A stretch of 64,000 bases of DNA from Idiomarinaceae bacterium HL-53 (GTDB taxonomy: Bacteria > Pseudomonadota > Gammaproteobacteria > Enterobacterales > Alteromonadaceae). Below are positions 54,822 to 64,000 of this stretch, piece after piece. The notes beneath the pieces were generated by a model. That model was not told the origin of the DNA. It ran no database searches and was given only the letters and a program-made list of their open reading frames with translations. Position numbers and translations under genes: made by a program. Position 1 is the first letter of the stretch. Each line of letters begins with the position of its first letter. Location: assembly GCA_001458075.1 (NCBI GenBank), contig LN899469.1, forward strand, positions 1,524,659 to 1,588,658, read 5' to 3'.

Positions 54822-57113
54822 ATGAGTTCAATGTTAGAAGCAACAGAACAGTTACCGCTACATAAGTTTACCGAAGACGCGTATCTGAACTACTCCATGT
54901 ATGTGATCATGGATCGCGCGCTGCCGCATATTGGTGACGGCTTAAAGCCAGTGCAACGCCGCATTGTTTACGCCATGTCGGAGCTCGGCTTATCGGCGAT
55001 TTCTAAGCATAAAAAGTCGGCGCGTACCGTAGGTGACGTGCTCGGTAAGTTTCACCCGCATGGCGATTCGGCCTGTTATGAAGCGATGGTGCTTATGGCG
55101 CAGCCGTTTTCTTATCGCTATCCATTGGTGGATGGACAAGGAAATTGGGGCTCACCGGACGATCCGAAATCATTTGCTGCTATGCGTTACACCGAAGCGC
55201 GGCTCTCGAAATTTGCCGAGGTGCTGCTCAGTGAGCTCGGCCAAGGCACTGTGGATTGGACGCCAAACTTCGACGGTACTCTTGATGAACCGCGTATTCT
55301 CCCTGCGCGCCTACCTCATATTCTATTAAATGGTGTGACTGGGATCGCAGTAGGGATGGCCACGGATATCCCGCCCCACAACGTGCGCGAAGTCGCCAAT
55401 GCCTGTGCCATGCTACTCGATTCGCCAAAAGCTTCTCTCGAGGAGGTGTTGGCGCATGTGAAGGGGCCAGACTATCCCACAGATGCCGAGATTATTTCGT
55501 CGCCTGACGATATTCAGAAAATCTATGAGAGTGGTCGTGGCAGTATTAAAATGCGGGCGCGATATCGTATAGAAGACGGTGAAGTGGTGATTGATGCACT
55601 GCCGCACCAAGCTTCAGGCGCTCGTATTTTAGAGCAAATAGCCGCACAAATGCAGGCGAAGAAGCTTCCCATGGTGTCTGATTTACGGGACGAATCAGAT
55701 CATGAAAACCCAACACGTTTAGTTGTTGTTCCGCGCTCGAATCGTATTGATACCGAGCAGTTGATGGCACACTTGTTTGCTACGACCGATTTAGAGAAAA
55801 GCTATCGAGTGAACCTTAATATGTTAGGCCTCGATGGTCGCCCGCAAGTAAAACCTTTGCTTACCATATTGAATGAATGGAATACCTTCCGCATTCAAAC
55901 GGTAACGCGTCGCTTGCAATACCGTTTGGACAAGGTTGAGAAGCGCCTGCACATTCTTGAAGGTTTGCTCGTAGCTTTCTTGAATATCGATGAAGTGATC
56001 GAAATCATCCGCTACGAAGATGAGCCCAAGAAAGAGCTGATGAAACGTTTTGGCTTGTCTGATACGCAAGCCGAAGCCATTCTGGAATTGAAATTACGGC
56101 ATTTGGCTAAACTGGAAGAGCAGAAACTGCGCGCTGAGCAAGACGCGTTAAGTGAAGAGCGCGATAGCCTACAGCAACTGCTTGGTTCAGAGCGTCGCTT
56201 AAAAACCTTGGTGAAAAAGGAACTGCTCGCCGATGCTGAGAAATATGGCGACGATCGCCGCTCGCCTTTAGTAGAGCGTGTTGAAGCGAAAGCACTCTCT
56301 GAGCGCGAGTTAACGCCGTCAGAACCCGTAACGGTTGTATTGTCGAAGAAGGGCTGGGTACGTTGTGCAAAAGGGCACGATGTAGAAGGTGCGAACTTGT
56401 CCTACAAATCGGGGGATACCTTCCACTCACAAGCGATTGGTCGCAGCAATAACCTTGCTGTCTTCCTCGACAGTTCAGGTCGCAGTTACAGTTGTGAGGC
56501 GCATACCTTGCCGTCGGCGCGCTCTCAAGGTGAGCCTCTTACCGGGCGATTCTCCTTGGTTGCAGGTGAAACCATCGATCACGTGCTCATGGGTAAAGAA
56601 AAGAGTTTGTGGCTCATTGCCTCAGATGCCGGGTATGGTTTTGTCACTGAATTTAATGACATGGTAAGCCGCGTGAAAAATGGGAAGGCGCTCTTGTCGT
56701 TACCCCCGAGTGCAAAGGTGTTAACACCCAAATCGGTGCACAATAGTGAGAACGATTCAGTGGTCGTTGTATCCAATGAAGGCCGTATGTTGGTATTCCC
56801 GCTTAAAGATTTGCCGAAGCTTGCAAAAGGGAAAGGGAATAAATTGATGAGTATTCCATCGTCTCGAGCCAAACTTCGTGAGGAGTTCGTCACTGCGTTG
56901 GCTGTGTTGCCCGAAGGCGCCACGTTGGTGGTTGTGGCTGGAAAGCGTAAATTATCGTTACGTGCGTCCGATCTCGAGCATTATCGTGGTGAGCGTGGGC
57001 GCAGAGGAAGCAAGCTACCCCGTGGTTTACAGCGTGTTGATGCGTTGGAAATTGAGCAAACTAGCACCCCGGAAGCCGAGGTGCAAGATGGTGAAATGCC
57101 GAGCGACGATTAA
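54822..57113 (+). CDS. parC: DNA topoisomerase IV subunit A
   Basis: DNA-cutting subunit of topoisomerase IV. 763 residues. The N-terminal winged-helix domain carries the catalytic tyrosine in [11 protein letters not shown]. The quinolone-resistance region reads [12 protein letters not shown], with the serine and glutamate of sensitive enzymes. A coiled-coil gate and the C-terminal beta-pinwheel follow. Its stop overlaps the convergent HPt/HD-GYP gene by four bases. Confidence 0.97.
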   Translation: MSSMLEATEQLPLHKFTEDAYLNYSMYVIMDRALPHIGDGLKPVQRRIVYAMSELGLSAISKHKKSARTVGDVLGKFHPHGDSACYEAMVLMAQPFSYRYPLVDGQGNWGSPDDPKSFAAMRYTEARLSKFAEVLLSELGQGTVDWTPNFDGTLDEPRILPARLPHILLNGVTGIAVGMATDIPPHNVREVANACAMLLDSPKASLEEVLAHVKGPDYPTDAEIISSPDDIQKIYESGRGSIKMRARYRIEDGEVVIDALPHQASGARILEQIAAQMQAKKLPMVSDLRDESDHENPTRLVVVPRSNRIDTEQLMAHLFATTDLEKSYRVNLNMLGLDGRPQVKPLLTILNEWNTFRIQTVTRRLQYRLDKVEKRLHILEGLLVAFLNIDEVIEIIRYEDEPKKELMKRFGLSDTQAEAILELKLRHLAKLEEQKLRAEQDALSEERDSLQQLLGSERRLKTLVKKELLADAEKYGDDRRSPLVERVEAKALSERELTPSEPVTVVLSKKGWVRCAKGHDVEGANLSYKSGDTFHSQAIGRSNNLAVFLDSSGRSYSCEAHTLPSARSQGEPLTGRFSLVAGETIDHVLMGKEKSLWLIASDAGYGFVTEFNDMVSRVKNGKALLSLPPSAKVLTPKSVHNSENDSVVVVSNEGRMLVFPLKDLPKLAKGKGNKLMSIPSSRAKLREEFVTALAVLPEGATLVVVAGKRKLSLRASDLEHYRGERGRRGSKLPRGLQRVDALEIEQTSTPEAEVQDGEMPSDD

Positions 57114-58216
57114 GCGCTGCGATTGAGTAGTGCTTGCATCGCTTGGTTAAAGGCAGCAACCCAATACGGACTCAATTGGGTTCCTGCCAACCTATTTATC
57201 TCCGCGACAGCACGTTGGTAGGGCCGGCGCATATGGCTCACACTCGCGCGTTCGTGGGTCATGGCGTCAAAGGTATCGACAATCGCTAGAATTTTCGCTC
57301 CATCTGAAATTTCATGATCCTTCAAACCCAATGGATAACCGCTACCATCACACTTTTCATGATGCTGTAGCACCATCATTTTTGCTTCGTGCCAATACGG
57401 CATATTCTCTAAAAGCTTCGCTGAGCAATACACATGTGTATGAATGAGTTGGACCTCTTTAGACGAGAGCGAGCCGCTTTTATGAAGAACCTCTAACGGC
57501 ATAAAGCCCATACCAAAGTCATGTACATAGCATGCTGCAGTGAGCTGCTTTTCATCGACAGCACTGCCCGCATAGCGATTAATCAACAAAGCGAGTTTTA
57601 ATTGCCGATCGCTACGCCCACGCCAGTAGCGAGATCTCGACTCAACCGGTTCGATTAATTGTCTGAAAAATGCCAAATCGTCTTCGGGACGGTTTTGGTC
57701 AGGCGGTGTAATTTGCGGCTCATCTGCTTTTGCGCCGTCAGTAAGTACCAACGACGGCTCTAAGGTAAGAAGCGCGGTACGAATAATTTGTTCGTGCTGT
57801 TCGGCGTTTTTGGCACTGATTTTTGCCAATAATGCCTCTACGCGGTGCAATTGTTGTTCGTCGTATTGGAACTCACCGGTTTGGTTACATTCTTTTATAA
57901 AAGCATTTACCTTTTCGAGGCTCAGCAGTAACAAGTCACTGAGTACGGACGTAAATTTGAGCTTTCCGTCTCGCAATAAACTCAAGCAATCTTCCAAACA
58001 ACCTAAAAATTGAATTAAAGGGGAAATACTCAACAGCCCCAAATCGCCTTTAATGGTGTGTACCGCACGAAACAGAGAGCGATGCAATTCTACGTCTTCT
58101 GGCTTGTGCTCGAGCTCAATTAAGTTACTTTCACAGCGCTCGTAGAGCTCTTGCAACTCGTCGAGTAGGTCGGCAAATACTTCGGGTTCAATATCGATGA
58201 CTTTGAATCGCGCCAT
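57110..58216 (-). CDS. HPt domain / HD-GYP domain fusion protein
   Basis: A 368-residue cytoplasmic protein joining two signalling domains. Residues 1-115 form an HPt helical bundle with the phospho-accepting histidine H53 in [13 protein letters not shown]. After a linker (about 140-195) comes an HD-GYP domain: HDFG at 232-235, [11 protein letters not shown] at 285-295 and [10 protein letters not shown] further on. These are the residues expected in an active cyclic di-GMP phosphodiesterase. The design suggests that a phosphorelay passes phosphate to the HPt domain and so alters breakdown of cyclic di-GMP. No kinase or receiver gene lies nearby, so the partner is unknown. It is divergent from plsC and convergent with parC. 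Confidence 0.88.
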   Translation of the reverse strand: MARFKVIDIEPEVFADLLDELQELYERCESNLIELEHKPEDVELHRSLFRAVHTIKGDLGLLSISPLIQFLGCLEDCLSLLRDGKLKFTSVLSDLLLLSLEKVNAFIKECNQTGEFQYDEQQLHRVEALLAKISAKNAEQHEQIIRTALLTLEPSLVLTDGAKADEPQITPPDQNRPEDDLAFFRQLIEPVESRSRYWRGRSDRQLKLALLINRYAGSAVDEKQLTAACYVHDFGMGFMPLEVLHKSGSLSSKEVQLIHTHVYCSAKLLENMPYWHEAKMMVLQHHEKCDGSGYPLGLKDHEISDGAKILAIVDTFDAMTHERASVSHMRRPYQRAVAEINRLAGTQLSPYWVAAFNQAMQALLNRSA

Positions 58217-58312
58217 ATGAGTTTCCTATGGTTTACTGGGGCTTTCAGATTGCATTGGACTGGTCACACCTGTACCTTGCCTCAAAGCAAAGTTTTTGTC
58301 ATTAATCACGGG

Positions 58313-58318
58313 TATAAT
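58313..58318 (+). promoter_or_regulatory. Possible -10 element before plsC-rraB
   Basis: A perfect TATAAT 33 bases before the plsC ATG. No good -35 hexamer is found at the usual spacing. Confidence 0.35.
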
Positions 58319-58351
58319 ACGACCCCTAATTAATAAACTTTAGTCTTTTTG

Positions 58352-59086
58352 ATGTTAGCAGCAATTCGAATATTAATCCTCGGTCTTTTTGTCGTGGTTG
58401 CCGGCGCGCTGGGCAGCCTGTTTTGTTTATTGCGTCCGTTTCATCGGAACAACACGAGCCTTTGGGCGAATGTCTTTGGCTCTGTACACCCTTTATTGGG
58501 CGTGAAAATGGAAATTAGGGTGCCAGACGAGGTGAAAAATGGCGGTCCGTTTGTCTATGTAGCTAATCACCAGAATTCTTGGGATATATTTACCATGAGC
58601 CGCGCACTGCCACCTGGCACTGTGAGTGTGGGGAAGAAGAGCCTAAAGTGGGTGCCATTTTTTGGGCAGCTCTATTGGCTAGCGGGTAATATTCTGATCG
58701 ACCGGAAGAATAGTAGCCGTGCACATGGCACCATTGGTAAAACAGTCGACGCGTTGAATAAGAAAAATCTTTCTATTTGGCTTTTTCCTGAAGGAACCCG
58801 CAGTTACGGGCGTGGTTTGTTGCCCTTTAAAACTGGGGCTTTTCACTCTGCTACGGGCGCACAAGTGCCCATTGTACCTGTGTGCATGTCGACGACTCAC
58901 AATCAGATCAAACTGAATCGTTGGAATAACGGTAAGATTATTTTGGAAATGCTGCCGCCGATCAGTACCGAAGGTTATCGAAGAGAAAATATTCGAGAAT
59001 TAATGGCGAAAGTGTATGATCAAATGCTAAATACTATTGAGCGACTCGATAGTGAAACGCAAACTCAGAAGGAAGCCACGTCTTGA
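58352..59086 (+). CDS. plsC: 1-acyl-sn-glycerol-3-phosphate acyltransferase
   Basis: Makes phosphatidic acid from lysophosphatidic acid at the inner membrane. 244 residues with one or two N-terminal membrane helices. The catalytic HX4D motif is NHQNSWD; the substrate-binding motif is LFPEGTRSYGRGL. I chose the ATG at 58352; a TTG three bases upstream is in frame. The parC-plsC neighbourhood is conserved, but here the HPt/HD-GYP gene is set between them. It overlaps rraB by four bases. Confidence 0.94.
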   Translation: MLAAIRILILGLFVVVAGALGSLFCLLRPFHRNNTSLWANVFGSVHPLLGVKMEIRVPDEVKNGGPFVYVANHQNSWDIFTMSRALPPGTVSVGKKSLKWVPFFGQLYWLAGNILIDRKNSSRAHGTIGKTVDALNKKNLSIWLFPEGTRSYGRGLLPFKTGAFHSATGAQVPIVPVCMSTTHNQIKLNRWNNGKIILEMLPPISTEGYRRENIRELMAKVYDQMLNTIERLDSETQTQKEATS

Positions 59087-59460
59087 ATACTTTAGATGCG
59101 CTGTTACACGAAAATTATGCCACCGTGGAAGCGATGATCGATGACGGCCTCGATCCTAATGAAGTTTATGAAATTGAGCACCACATCGTGAGTGGGAATT
59201 TCGATAAGCTCGAGAAAGCTGCGGTCGATCTAGTGAGAGCGGGTTACCATGTAGACGACGCCGAAGAGTTTGAAGGCGAGGACGGTTCCATTTTGTATTA
59301 CTTTGCGGCAGTAACCGAAGCTAAGCTCGACGCAGACGTACTCGCAGAGCAAACCAAAGCCGTATTCGAGCTAGCGACTCAAGCCGGAGTGGAATACGAC
59401 GGCTGGGGCACCTGGCTTGGCGATGAGGAAGACGACGAATTCGACGACGAAGCTGAGTAA
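59083..59460 (+). CDS. rraB: Ribonuclease E inhibitor RraB
   Basis: Small acidic regulator that binds RNase E and changes which RNAs it cuts. 125 residues, very acidic at the C-terminus (GDEEDDEFDDEAE). Family patterns DGLDPNEVYEIEHHI and VEYDGWGTWL are clear. The start is TTG, overlapping the plsC stop as TTGA, so translation should be coupled. In E. coli rraB lies elsewhere; the link to plsC is a local feature. Confidence 0.92.
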   Translation: MNTLDALLHENYATVEAMIDDGLDPNEVYEIEHHIVSGNFDKLEKAAVDLVRAGYHVDDAEEFEGEDGSILYYFAAVTEAKLDADVLAEQTKAVFELATQAGVEYDGWGTWLGDEEDDEFDDEAE

Positions 59461-59484
59461 AGTTACTCACCAATGAAAAAAAAC

Positions 59485-59506
59485 GCAGCCTAGGCTGCAT
59501 TTTTTA
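59485..59506. terminator. Bidirectional terminator between rraB and valS
   Basis: GCAGCC and GGCTGC form a six-base stem with a TA centre. Runs of A before it and T after it allow use from both sides. Confidence 0.85.
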
Positions 59507-59520
59507 TTGTTTATTGTAAC

Positions 59521-62364
59521 TCACATCGAAGCTATCTTCATGCGCTGTGCCTCGAGCTGCGCCAATGTGGCTTCGCTCTCGGCGGCTTTTTCACGCTCTT
59601 TGTCAATGACTTCTGTTGGGGCTCTACTAACGAAGTTTTCATTGGCAAGTTTGCCTTGTACGCGGGCGAGTTCAGATTTTACTTTCTCAATGGCTTTGTC
59701 TAAACGTGCCAACTCGGCGTCTTTGTCAATAAGGCCGGCCATGGGAATGTGAAGTTCAATACGTCCTACCAGAGCAGTGACACTGGCGGGTGCTTCTTGC
59801 CCTGTAGCAAGGAAGTCAATGCTGTCTAGTTTCGCTAATGCTTTCAAGAACGTCGCATTGTCATTAATGCGTCGCTTCACGATGTCGTCGGCGTTCGCCA
59901 CCAACACTGAAAGTGCCTGATTCGGGCTTAAATCCATTTCAGCTCGCACAGTACGCACTGCGACAATCACTTGCTTTAACCACTCAACGTCTGCCGAGGC
60001 TTCGGTATATTGCGATTTTTGTACTTGCGGGTAACATTGCGTCATGATGCTGTCGCCATTCACGCCAGCAAGCGGTGCCACCTTCTGCCAAATTTCTTCG
60101 GTAATGAAAGGCATAACCGGGTGTAGAAGCTTTAACAGCTGTTCGAGTACTTGAATGAGGGTACTGCGGGTCGCTTGTAATTGCGCTTCAGTGCCATGCA
60201 GGAATACAGGCTTAGTGAGCTCAAGATACCAATCGCAGAATTGGTTCCATGTGAACTCATAAGCAATGGCTGCCGCTTGGTCGAAGCGATAAGTATCGAG
60301 CGCTTGACGGAATTGCTGCACGGTTTGGTTGAAGCGCTCAATAATCCACTGATCAGCCAAACTCAGCTCGAAGGTTGATAGTGGGGCGCTACAATCGTGA
60401 TTCTCGGTATTCATAAGCACGTAACGGCTCGCATTCCATAGCTTGTTACAGAAGTTACGATAGCCCTCTAACCGCTTCATATCCCAGTTGATATCACGGC
60501 CTGTTGAAGCTAATGCGGCGAGCGTGAAACGTAAGGCATCGGTGCCGTGGGCTGAAATACCCGCTGGAAATTCTTTTTGTGTGCGCTGACGAATTTTATC
60601 GGCAATCTTCTCTTGCATCATGTTCGCGGTGCGCTTTTCTAGCAGCGCATCCAAGCTAATGCCGTCGATCATATCAAGCGGGTCGATCACATTCCCTTTC
60701 GATTTTGACATTTTGTCGCCGTTTTCATCGCGAATCAGGCCAGTTACGTACACCTTTTTAAACGGAACTTGCGGCTTGCCGTCTTCGTCTTTGAGGAAGT
60801 GCATGGTCATCATAATCATGCGTGCTACCCAGAAGAAGATAATGTCAAAGCCGGTTACCAACACATCGGTTGGGTGGAAAGTTCTTAAATCGTCGGTATC
60901 TTCAGGCCAACCCAATGTCGAGAAGGTCCATAAAGCCGATGAAAACCACGTATCGAGTACGTCGTTGTCTTGATGTAGTGGGCGATCGCCTAAATCGTTT
61001 TTGGCCCGCACTTCGGCTTCGCTACGCCCGACAAATACATTGCCTTCGTTGTCGTACCACGCAGGAATACGGTGGCCCCACCATAACTGGCGTGAAATAC
61101 ACCAATCTTGAATGTCACGCATCCAACTGAAATACATATTCTCGTATTGCTTAGGTACGAACTGAATGTCGCCGTTCTCAACTGCTTCCGTGGCAGTTTT
61201 AGCCAAAGGTGCGACACGTACGTACCATTGATCAGTTAAGAATGGTTCAATAACGACACCACTGCGATCACCGTAAGGTACGTTGTTATCATGCTCTTCC
61301 ACGGTATCGAGTAAGCCCAGATCATCGAAGGCTTGCACAATTGCTTTACGTGCGGCAAAACGCTCTAAGCCAGCAAATTCAGCTGGAATTGATGCATCGA
61401 TGCCGCTCAATTCCTGACCTTGCGCGTCGAAGATTTCTGGCGTGGTGAGAATATGCGCTTCGTCGTTCAACACATTGATAAATGGTACTTGATGACGCTT
61501 ACCGACTTCGTAGTCGTTAAAATCGTGCGCAGGAGTTATTTTCACGCAGCCAGAACCGAACTCTTGATCAACATAGTCGTCGGCAACAATGGGAATGCGA
61601 CGATTCACCAAAGGTAACTCTATAAACTTTCCAACGAGTGCTTGATAGCGCTCATCTTTTGGATGCACTGCCACACAAGCATCGCCCAGCATGGTTTCTG
61701 GGCGTGTCGTAGCTACGATTAAATAGTTCTTACCGTCTTCGGTCGTGACACCGTCGGCTAAGGGGTAGCGTAAATGCCAAATTTTGCCGCGGCTTTGCTT
61801 GTTCTCAACTTCCAAGTCGGAAATCGCGGTTTTTAATTTAGGATCCCAGTTTACTAAGCGCTTACCGCGATAAATGAGATCGTCTTCGTAGAGTCGCACG
61901 AACACTTCTTGTACGGCTTTAGAAAGCCCTTCATCCATCGTAAAGCGTTCACGATCCCAATCGACGGAATCACCTAAACGGCGCATTTGCTGGGTAATGG
62001 TGCCGCCCGATTGGGCTTTCCATTCCCATACTTTGTCGATAAACGCGTCGCGACCTAATTCATGGCGCGTAGGGCCGTTTTCAGCGGCGAGTTTGCGCTC
62101 AACCACCATTTGCGTGGCGATACCCGCATGATCGCTACCGACTTGCCACAGCGCATTAAAGCCGTCCATACGCTTGTAGCGGGTGAGGGTGTCCATCAGC
62201 GTGTGTTGAAACGCATGGCCCATGTGCAGACTGCCGGTAACATTCGGGGGCGGGATCATAATGCAATATGATTCGCCTTGCCCCGAGGGTTTAAAATAGC
62301 CGGCTTGTTCCCAGTGGTCATAAATGCGTTTTTCTATGGCGTCGGGAGTATAAGTCTTATCCAT
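59521..62364 (-). CDS. valS: Valyl-tRNA synthetase
   Basis: Class I synthetase that charges tRNA-Val. 947 residues. The HIGH-type motif is [15 protein letters not shown], the editing domain follows, KMSKS occurs in DKMSKSKGN, and the anticodon-binding domain and C-terminal coiled coil ([18 protein letters not shown]) are present. I chose the ATG at 62364 because AAGGA precedes it; a frame extension to 62394 is less likely. Its start overlaps the end of holC by eight bases. Confidence 0.96.
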   Translation of the reverse strand: MDKTYTPDAIEKRIYDHWEQAGYFKPSGQGESYCIMIPPPNVTGSLHMGHAFQHTLMDTLTRYKRMDGFNALWQVGSDHAGIATQMVVERKLAAENGPTRHELGRDAFIDKVWEWKAQSGGTITQQMRRLGDSVDWDRERFTMDEGLSKAVQEVFVRLYEDDLIYRGKRLVNWDPKLKTAISDLEVENKQSRGKIWHLRYPLADGVTTEDGKNYLIVATTRPETMLGDACVAVHPKDERYQALVGKFIELPLVNRRIPIVADDYVDQEFGSGCVKITPAHDFNDYEVGKRHQVPFINVLNDEAHILTTPEIFDAQGQELSGIDASIPAEFAGLERFAARKAIVQAFDDLGLLDTVEEHDNNVPYGDRSGVVIEPFLTDQWYVRVAPLAKTATEAVENGDIQFVPKQYENMYFSWMRDIQDWCISRQLWWGHRIPAWYDNEGNVFVGRSEAEVRAKNDLGDRPLHQDNDVLDTWFSSALWTFSTLGWPEDTDDLRTFHPTDVLVTGFDIIFFWVARMIMMTMHFLKDEDGKPQVPFKKVYVTGLIRDENGDKMSKSKGNVIDPLDMIDGISLDALLEKRTANMMQEKIADKIRQRTQKEFPAGISAHGTDALRFTLAALASTGRDINWDMKRLEGYRNFCNKLWNASRYVLMNTENHDCSAPLSTFELSLADQWIIERFNQTVQQFRQALDTYRFDQAAAIAYEFTWNQFCDWYLELTKPVFLHGTEAQLQATRSTLIQVLEQLLKLLHPVMPFITEEIWQKVAPLAGVNGDSIMTQCYPQVQKSQYTEASADVEWLKQVIVAVRTVRAEMDLSPNQALSVLVANADDIVKRRINDNATFLKALAKLDSIDFLATGQEAPASVTALVGRIELHIPMAGLIDKDAELARLDKAIEKVKSELARVQGKLANENFVSRAPTEVIDKEREKAAESEATLAQLEAQRMKIASM

Positions 62365-62815
62365 GGTTTCCTTCAGTTTCAATGCGGGCAACAACGTTGT
62401 TCATTTGACACTGCTGTTGCCGATAGTAACGATAATGTTCACGAGCCTGGGTTCTCAATGTTTCGTCCAACGGCACTAACTCTGCGATCTGTTGTGCTCG
62501 GAATGGAGTGGGGAGAGGCTGCGCTGTTAAATTCAAAATAATGTGTCGGTGCCCACAATTGGTTGGCACTTCTTGCCATGCGAGAATCACCGGGGTGCCT
62601 TGTGCAGGGCCTTCTCCCACTAAATTGTGAGGAATAAAGCGGTCACTCGGCAATTGCCACAACACTTCATCATAATGCTCGGCTTGTTCCTGATCATTGG
62701 CGACCACCAATACACGCAGGCGCTGGCTTACCCATTGATGAATAAGCTGCGCAATAAACTGATCTTTGGCGTCGTCGCCAATTTCATCCAGAGTGTAAAA
62801 GGTGACTTTTGCCAA
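62357..62815 (-). CDS. holC: DNA polymerase III chi subunit
   Basis: Part of the clamp-loader complex; links it to single-strand binding protein. 152 residues, with the N-terminal VTFYTLDEI, the motif [18 protein letters not shown] and the C-terminal [10 protein letters not shown]. It sits between pepA and valS, overlapping valS by eight bases, as is usual in gammaproteobacteria. Confidence 0.94.
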   Translation of the reverse strand: MAKVTFYTLDEIGDDAKDQFIAQLIHQWVSQRLRVLVVANDQEQAEHYDEVLWQLPSDRFIPHNLVGEGPAQGTPVILAWQEVPTNCGHRHIILNLTAQPLPTPFRAQQIAELVPLDETLRTQAREHYRYYRQQQCQMNNVVARIETEGNHG

Positions 62816-62817
62816 GC

Positions 62818-64000
62818 TTACTGAACCTCATCGTTTAACCGGTTCAACACAAATTGAGTCAGCATGGGAACAGGCCGGCCGGTACTGCCTTTCTCTTTCC
62901 CACCTTTCCAAGCAGTTCCTGCAACGTCTAAATGCGCCCACTGATATTTCTTGGTAAAGCGCGCTAAGAAACAACCCGCGGTAATTGCACCGGCGGGACG
63001 ACCGCCAATGTTTTGCATATCAGCAAAAGGGCTGTCGATCATGGGTTGATATTCATCCCACAAAGGTAAACGCCAAGCACGGTCACCACTTTGCTCAGAG
63101 GCATTCAAAAGCTCATGCGCCAGTGGGTTATGGTTACTCATTAAACCAGTCGCATGGTGGCCTAACGCAATCACACAAGCGCCTGTGAGCGTGGCAACAT
63201 CAACCACCGTTTCTGGGTTAAAGCGCTCAACATAAGTTAACGCATCGCAGAGTACCATGCGGCCCTCCGCATCCGTATTGAGTACTTCAATCGTTTGCCC
63301 AGACATGCTGCGAATAATGTCACCTGGGCGATACGCTTTGCCGTCGGGCATGTTTTCACAACCAGCAAGTACACCGATTACGTTAATCTTTAAACCTAAA
63401 TCCATGATGGCATGCATAGCGCCCAAAACACCGGCAGCGCCGCCCATGTCATATTTCATTTCATCCATGTTTTCCGAGGGCTTGATAGAAATGCCGCCGC
63501 TGTCGAATGTTAAACCTTTACCCACGAGTACAATGGGTGCTCGGTCGCCGCCTGCACCTTGGTAATGCATAAGCGTCATCATCGCTTCATTCTCTGAGCC
63601 TCGGCTTACTGCCAAATACGCGTTCATGCCGAGTTTTTCCATTTCAGCTTCATTCACGCGCTCAATTTTTACATTGCCATATTGTTCCGCTAAGAGCTCT
63701 GCCTGCTCGGCTAGATAAAGAGGGTTACAAATATTAGGCGGCATATTCGCCACATCGCGACAGGTTTTAATACCCTTAGAGACACTTAAACCATGCATTA
63801 CAGCGCGTTCGCCAATGGTGAGTTCGCGGCGGGTCGGCACGTTAAAAGTAAGTTTACGCAATGGTCGGCGAGGCTCTTCGCGGTGCGATTTCAATTGATC
63901 GAAGGTGTAGAGTTGGTCGTGCGCGGCTTCCACAGCATGGCGAACTTTCCAATAGGTGTCGCGGCTTTTCACGTGTAATTCGCTTAAGAAGCAAACCGCT
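62818..64000 (-). CDS. pepA: Leucyl aminopeptidase PepA (5' end outside the window)
   Basis: Manganese/zinc aminopeptidase that removes N-terminal residues; the E. coli protein also binds DNA at the cer site and at carAB. About 394 C-terminal residues are seen of some 500. The metal-binding catalytic domain is complete: [17 protein letters not shown], then the signature [18 protein letters not shown]. The frame runs open through the window edge (the residues before the GTG at 63972 read VCFLSELH), so the N-terminal domain and start lie beyond. Two bases separate it from holC. Confidence 0.96.
   Translation of the reverse strand, partial: AVCFLSELHVKSRDTYWKVRHAVEAAHDQLYTFDQLKSHREEPRRPLRKLTFNVPTRRELTIGERAVMHGLSVSKGIKTCRDVANMPPNICNPLYLAEQAELLAEQYGNVKIERVNEAEMEKLGMNAYLAVSRGSENEAMMTLMHYQGAGGDRAPIVLVGKGLTFDSGGISIKPSENMDEMKYDMGGAAGVLGAMHAIMDLGLKINVIGVLAGCENMPDGKAYRPGDIIRSMSGQTIEVLNTDAEGRMVLCDALTYVERFNPETVVDVATLTGACVIALGHHATGLMSNHNPLAHELLNASEQSGDRAWRLPLWDEYQPMIDSPFADMQNIGGRPAGAITAGCFLARFTKKYQWAHLDVAGTAWKGGKEKGSTGRPVPMLTQFVLNRLNDEVQ

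Noticed and set aside
55000..55130. Quinolone-resistance changes in ParC
   Set aside because: The region reads GDSACYE, with the serine and glutamate of the sensitive form.

Overview
The window looks like ordinary chromosome from a marine gammaproteobacterium of the Alteromonadales, most likely the Idiomarinaceae (Idiomarina or a relative). This rests on gene content and order: pilT/yggS-proC-yggT, mutY-yggX, hemW-rdgB, folB-folK, tolC/nudF-yqiB-parE-parC-plsC, CYTH-glnE and pepA-holC-valS are all gammaproteobacterial neighbourhoods. The assignment is an inference from protein style, not a database match. Coding density is very high, and 54 protein genes (one cut by the right edge) and one tRNA can be supported. 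No rRNA, CRISPR array, prophage, integron or intact insertion sequence was seen.

Left part (1-18 kb): a Ca2+/Na+ exchanger with a DUF3429 membrane protein; a three-gene minus-strand signalling operon (GAF/HD-GYP protein, class-II cyclic-nucleotide phosphodiesterase, CHASE2 adenylate cyclase); an orphan family-3 solute-binding lipoprotein; a ferric-iron ABC importer (binding protein, fused permease, ATPase) under a clear Fur box and sigma70 promoter; a VOC protein; a secreted dienelactone-hydrolase-like protein; a CopA-type copper ATPase; an unrecognised membrane protein; and a FecA-like TonB-dependent receptor. Iron and copper handling dominate.

Centre (18-34 kb): a hairpin-rich intergenic region with two tandem REP-like units, then tRNA-Phe(GAA). 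Next come proB-proA, mutY-yggX, trmB, rdgB-hemW, a CvrA/NhaP2-type antiporter set between rdgB and the yggS-proC-yggT-DUF4426 operon, then pilT, tsaD, plsY, folB-folK and cca. Proline metabolism is well represented in the window as a whole (proA, proB and proC for synthesis, putA for breakdown).

Right part (34-64 kb): a GspA-GspB fusion protein, an acyl-CoA dehydrogenase, a stand-alone MASE1 membrane protein, rlmD downstream of a PutA without its DNA-binding domain, CYTH-glnE, lpxL with a TcpQ-like protein, tolC, nudF-yqiB-parE-parC, an HPt/HD-GYP fusion, plsC-rraB, and pepA-holC-valS.

Nothing here is clearly a new defence or mobile system. The points most worth a second look are the cyclic-nucleotide signalling operon taken together with the absence of cpdA from its usual place beside parE, the HPt-HD-GYP fusion, the GspA-GspB fusion, the tandem hairpin repeats whose core is flipped between copies, and a CCA-adding enzyme whose HD active site appears eroded.
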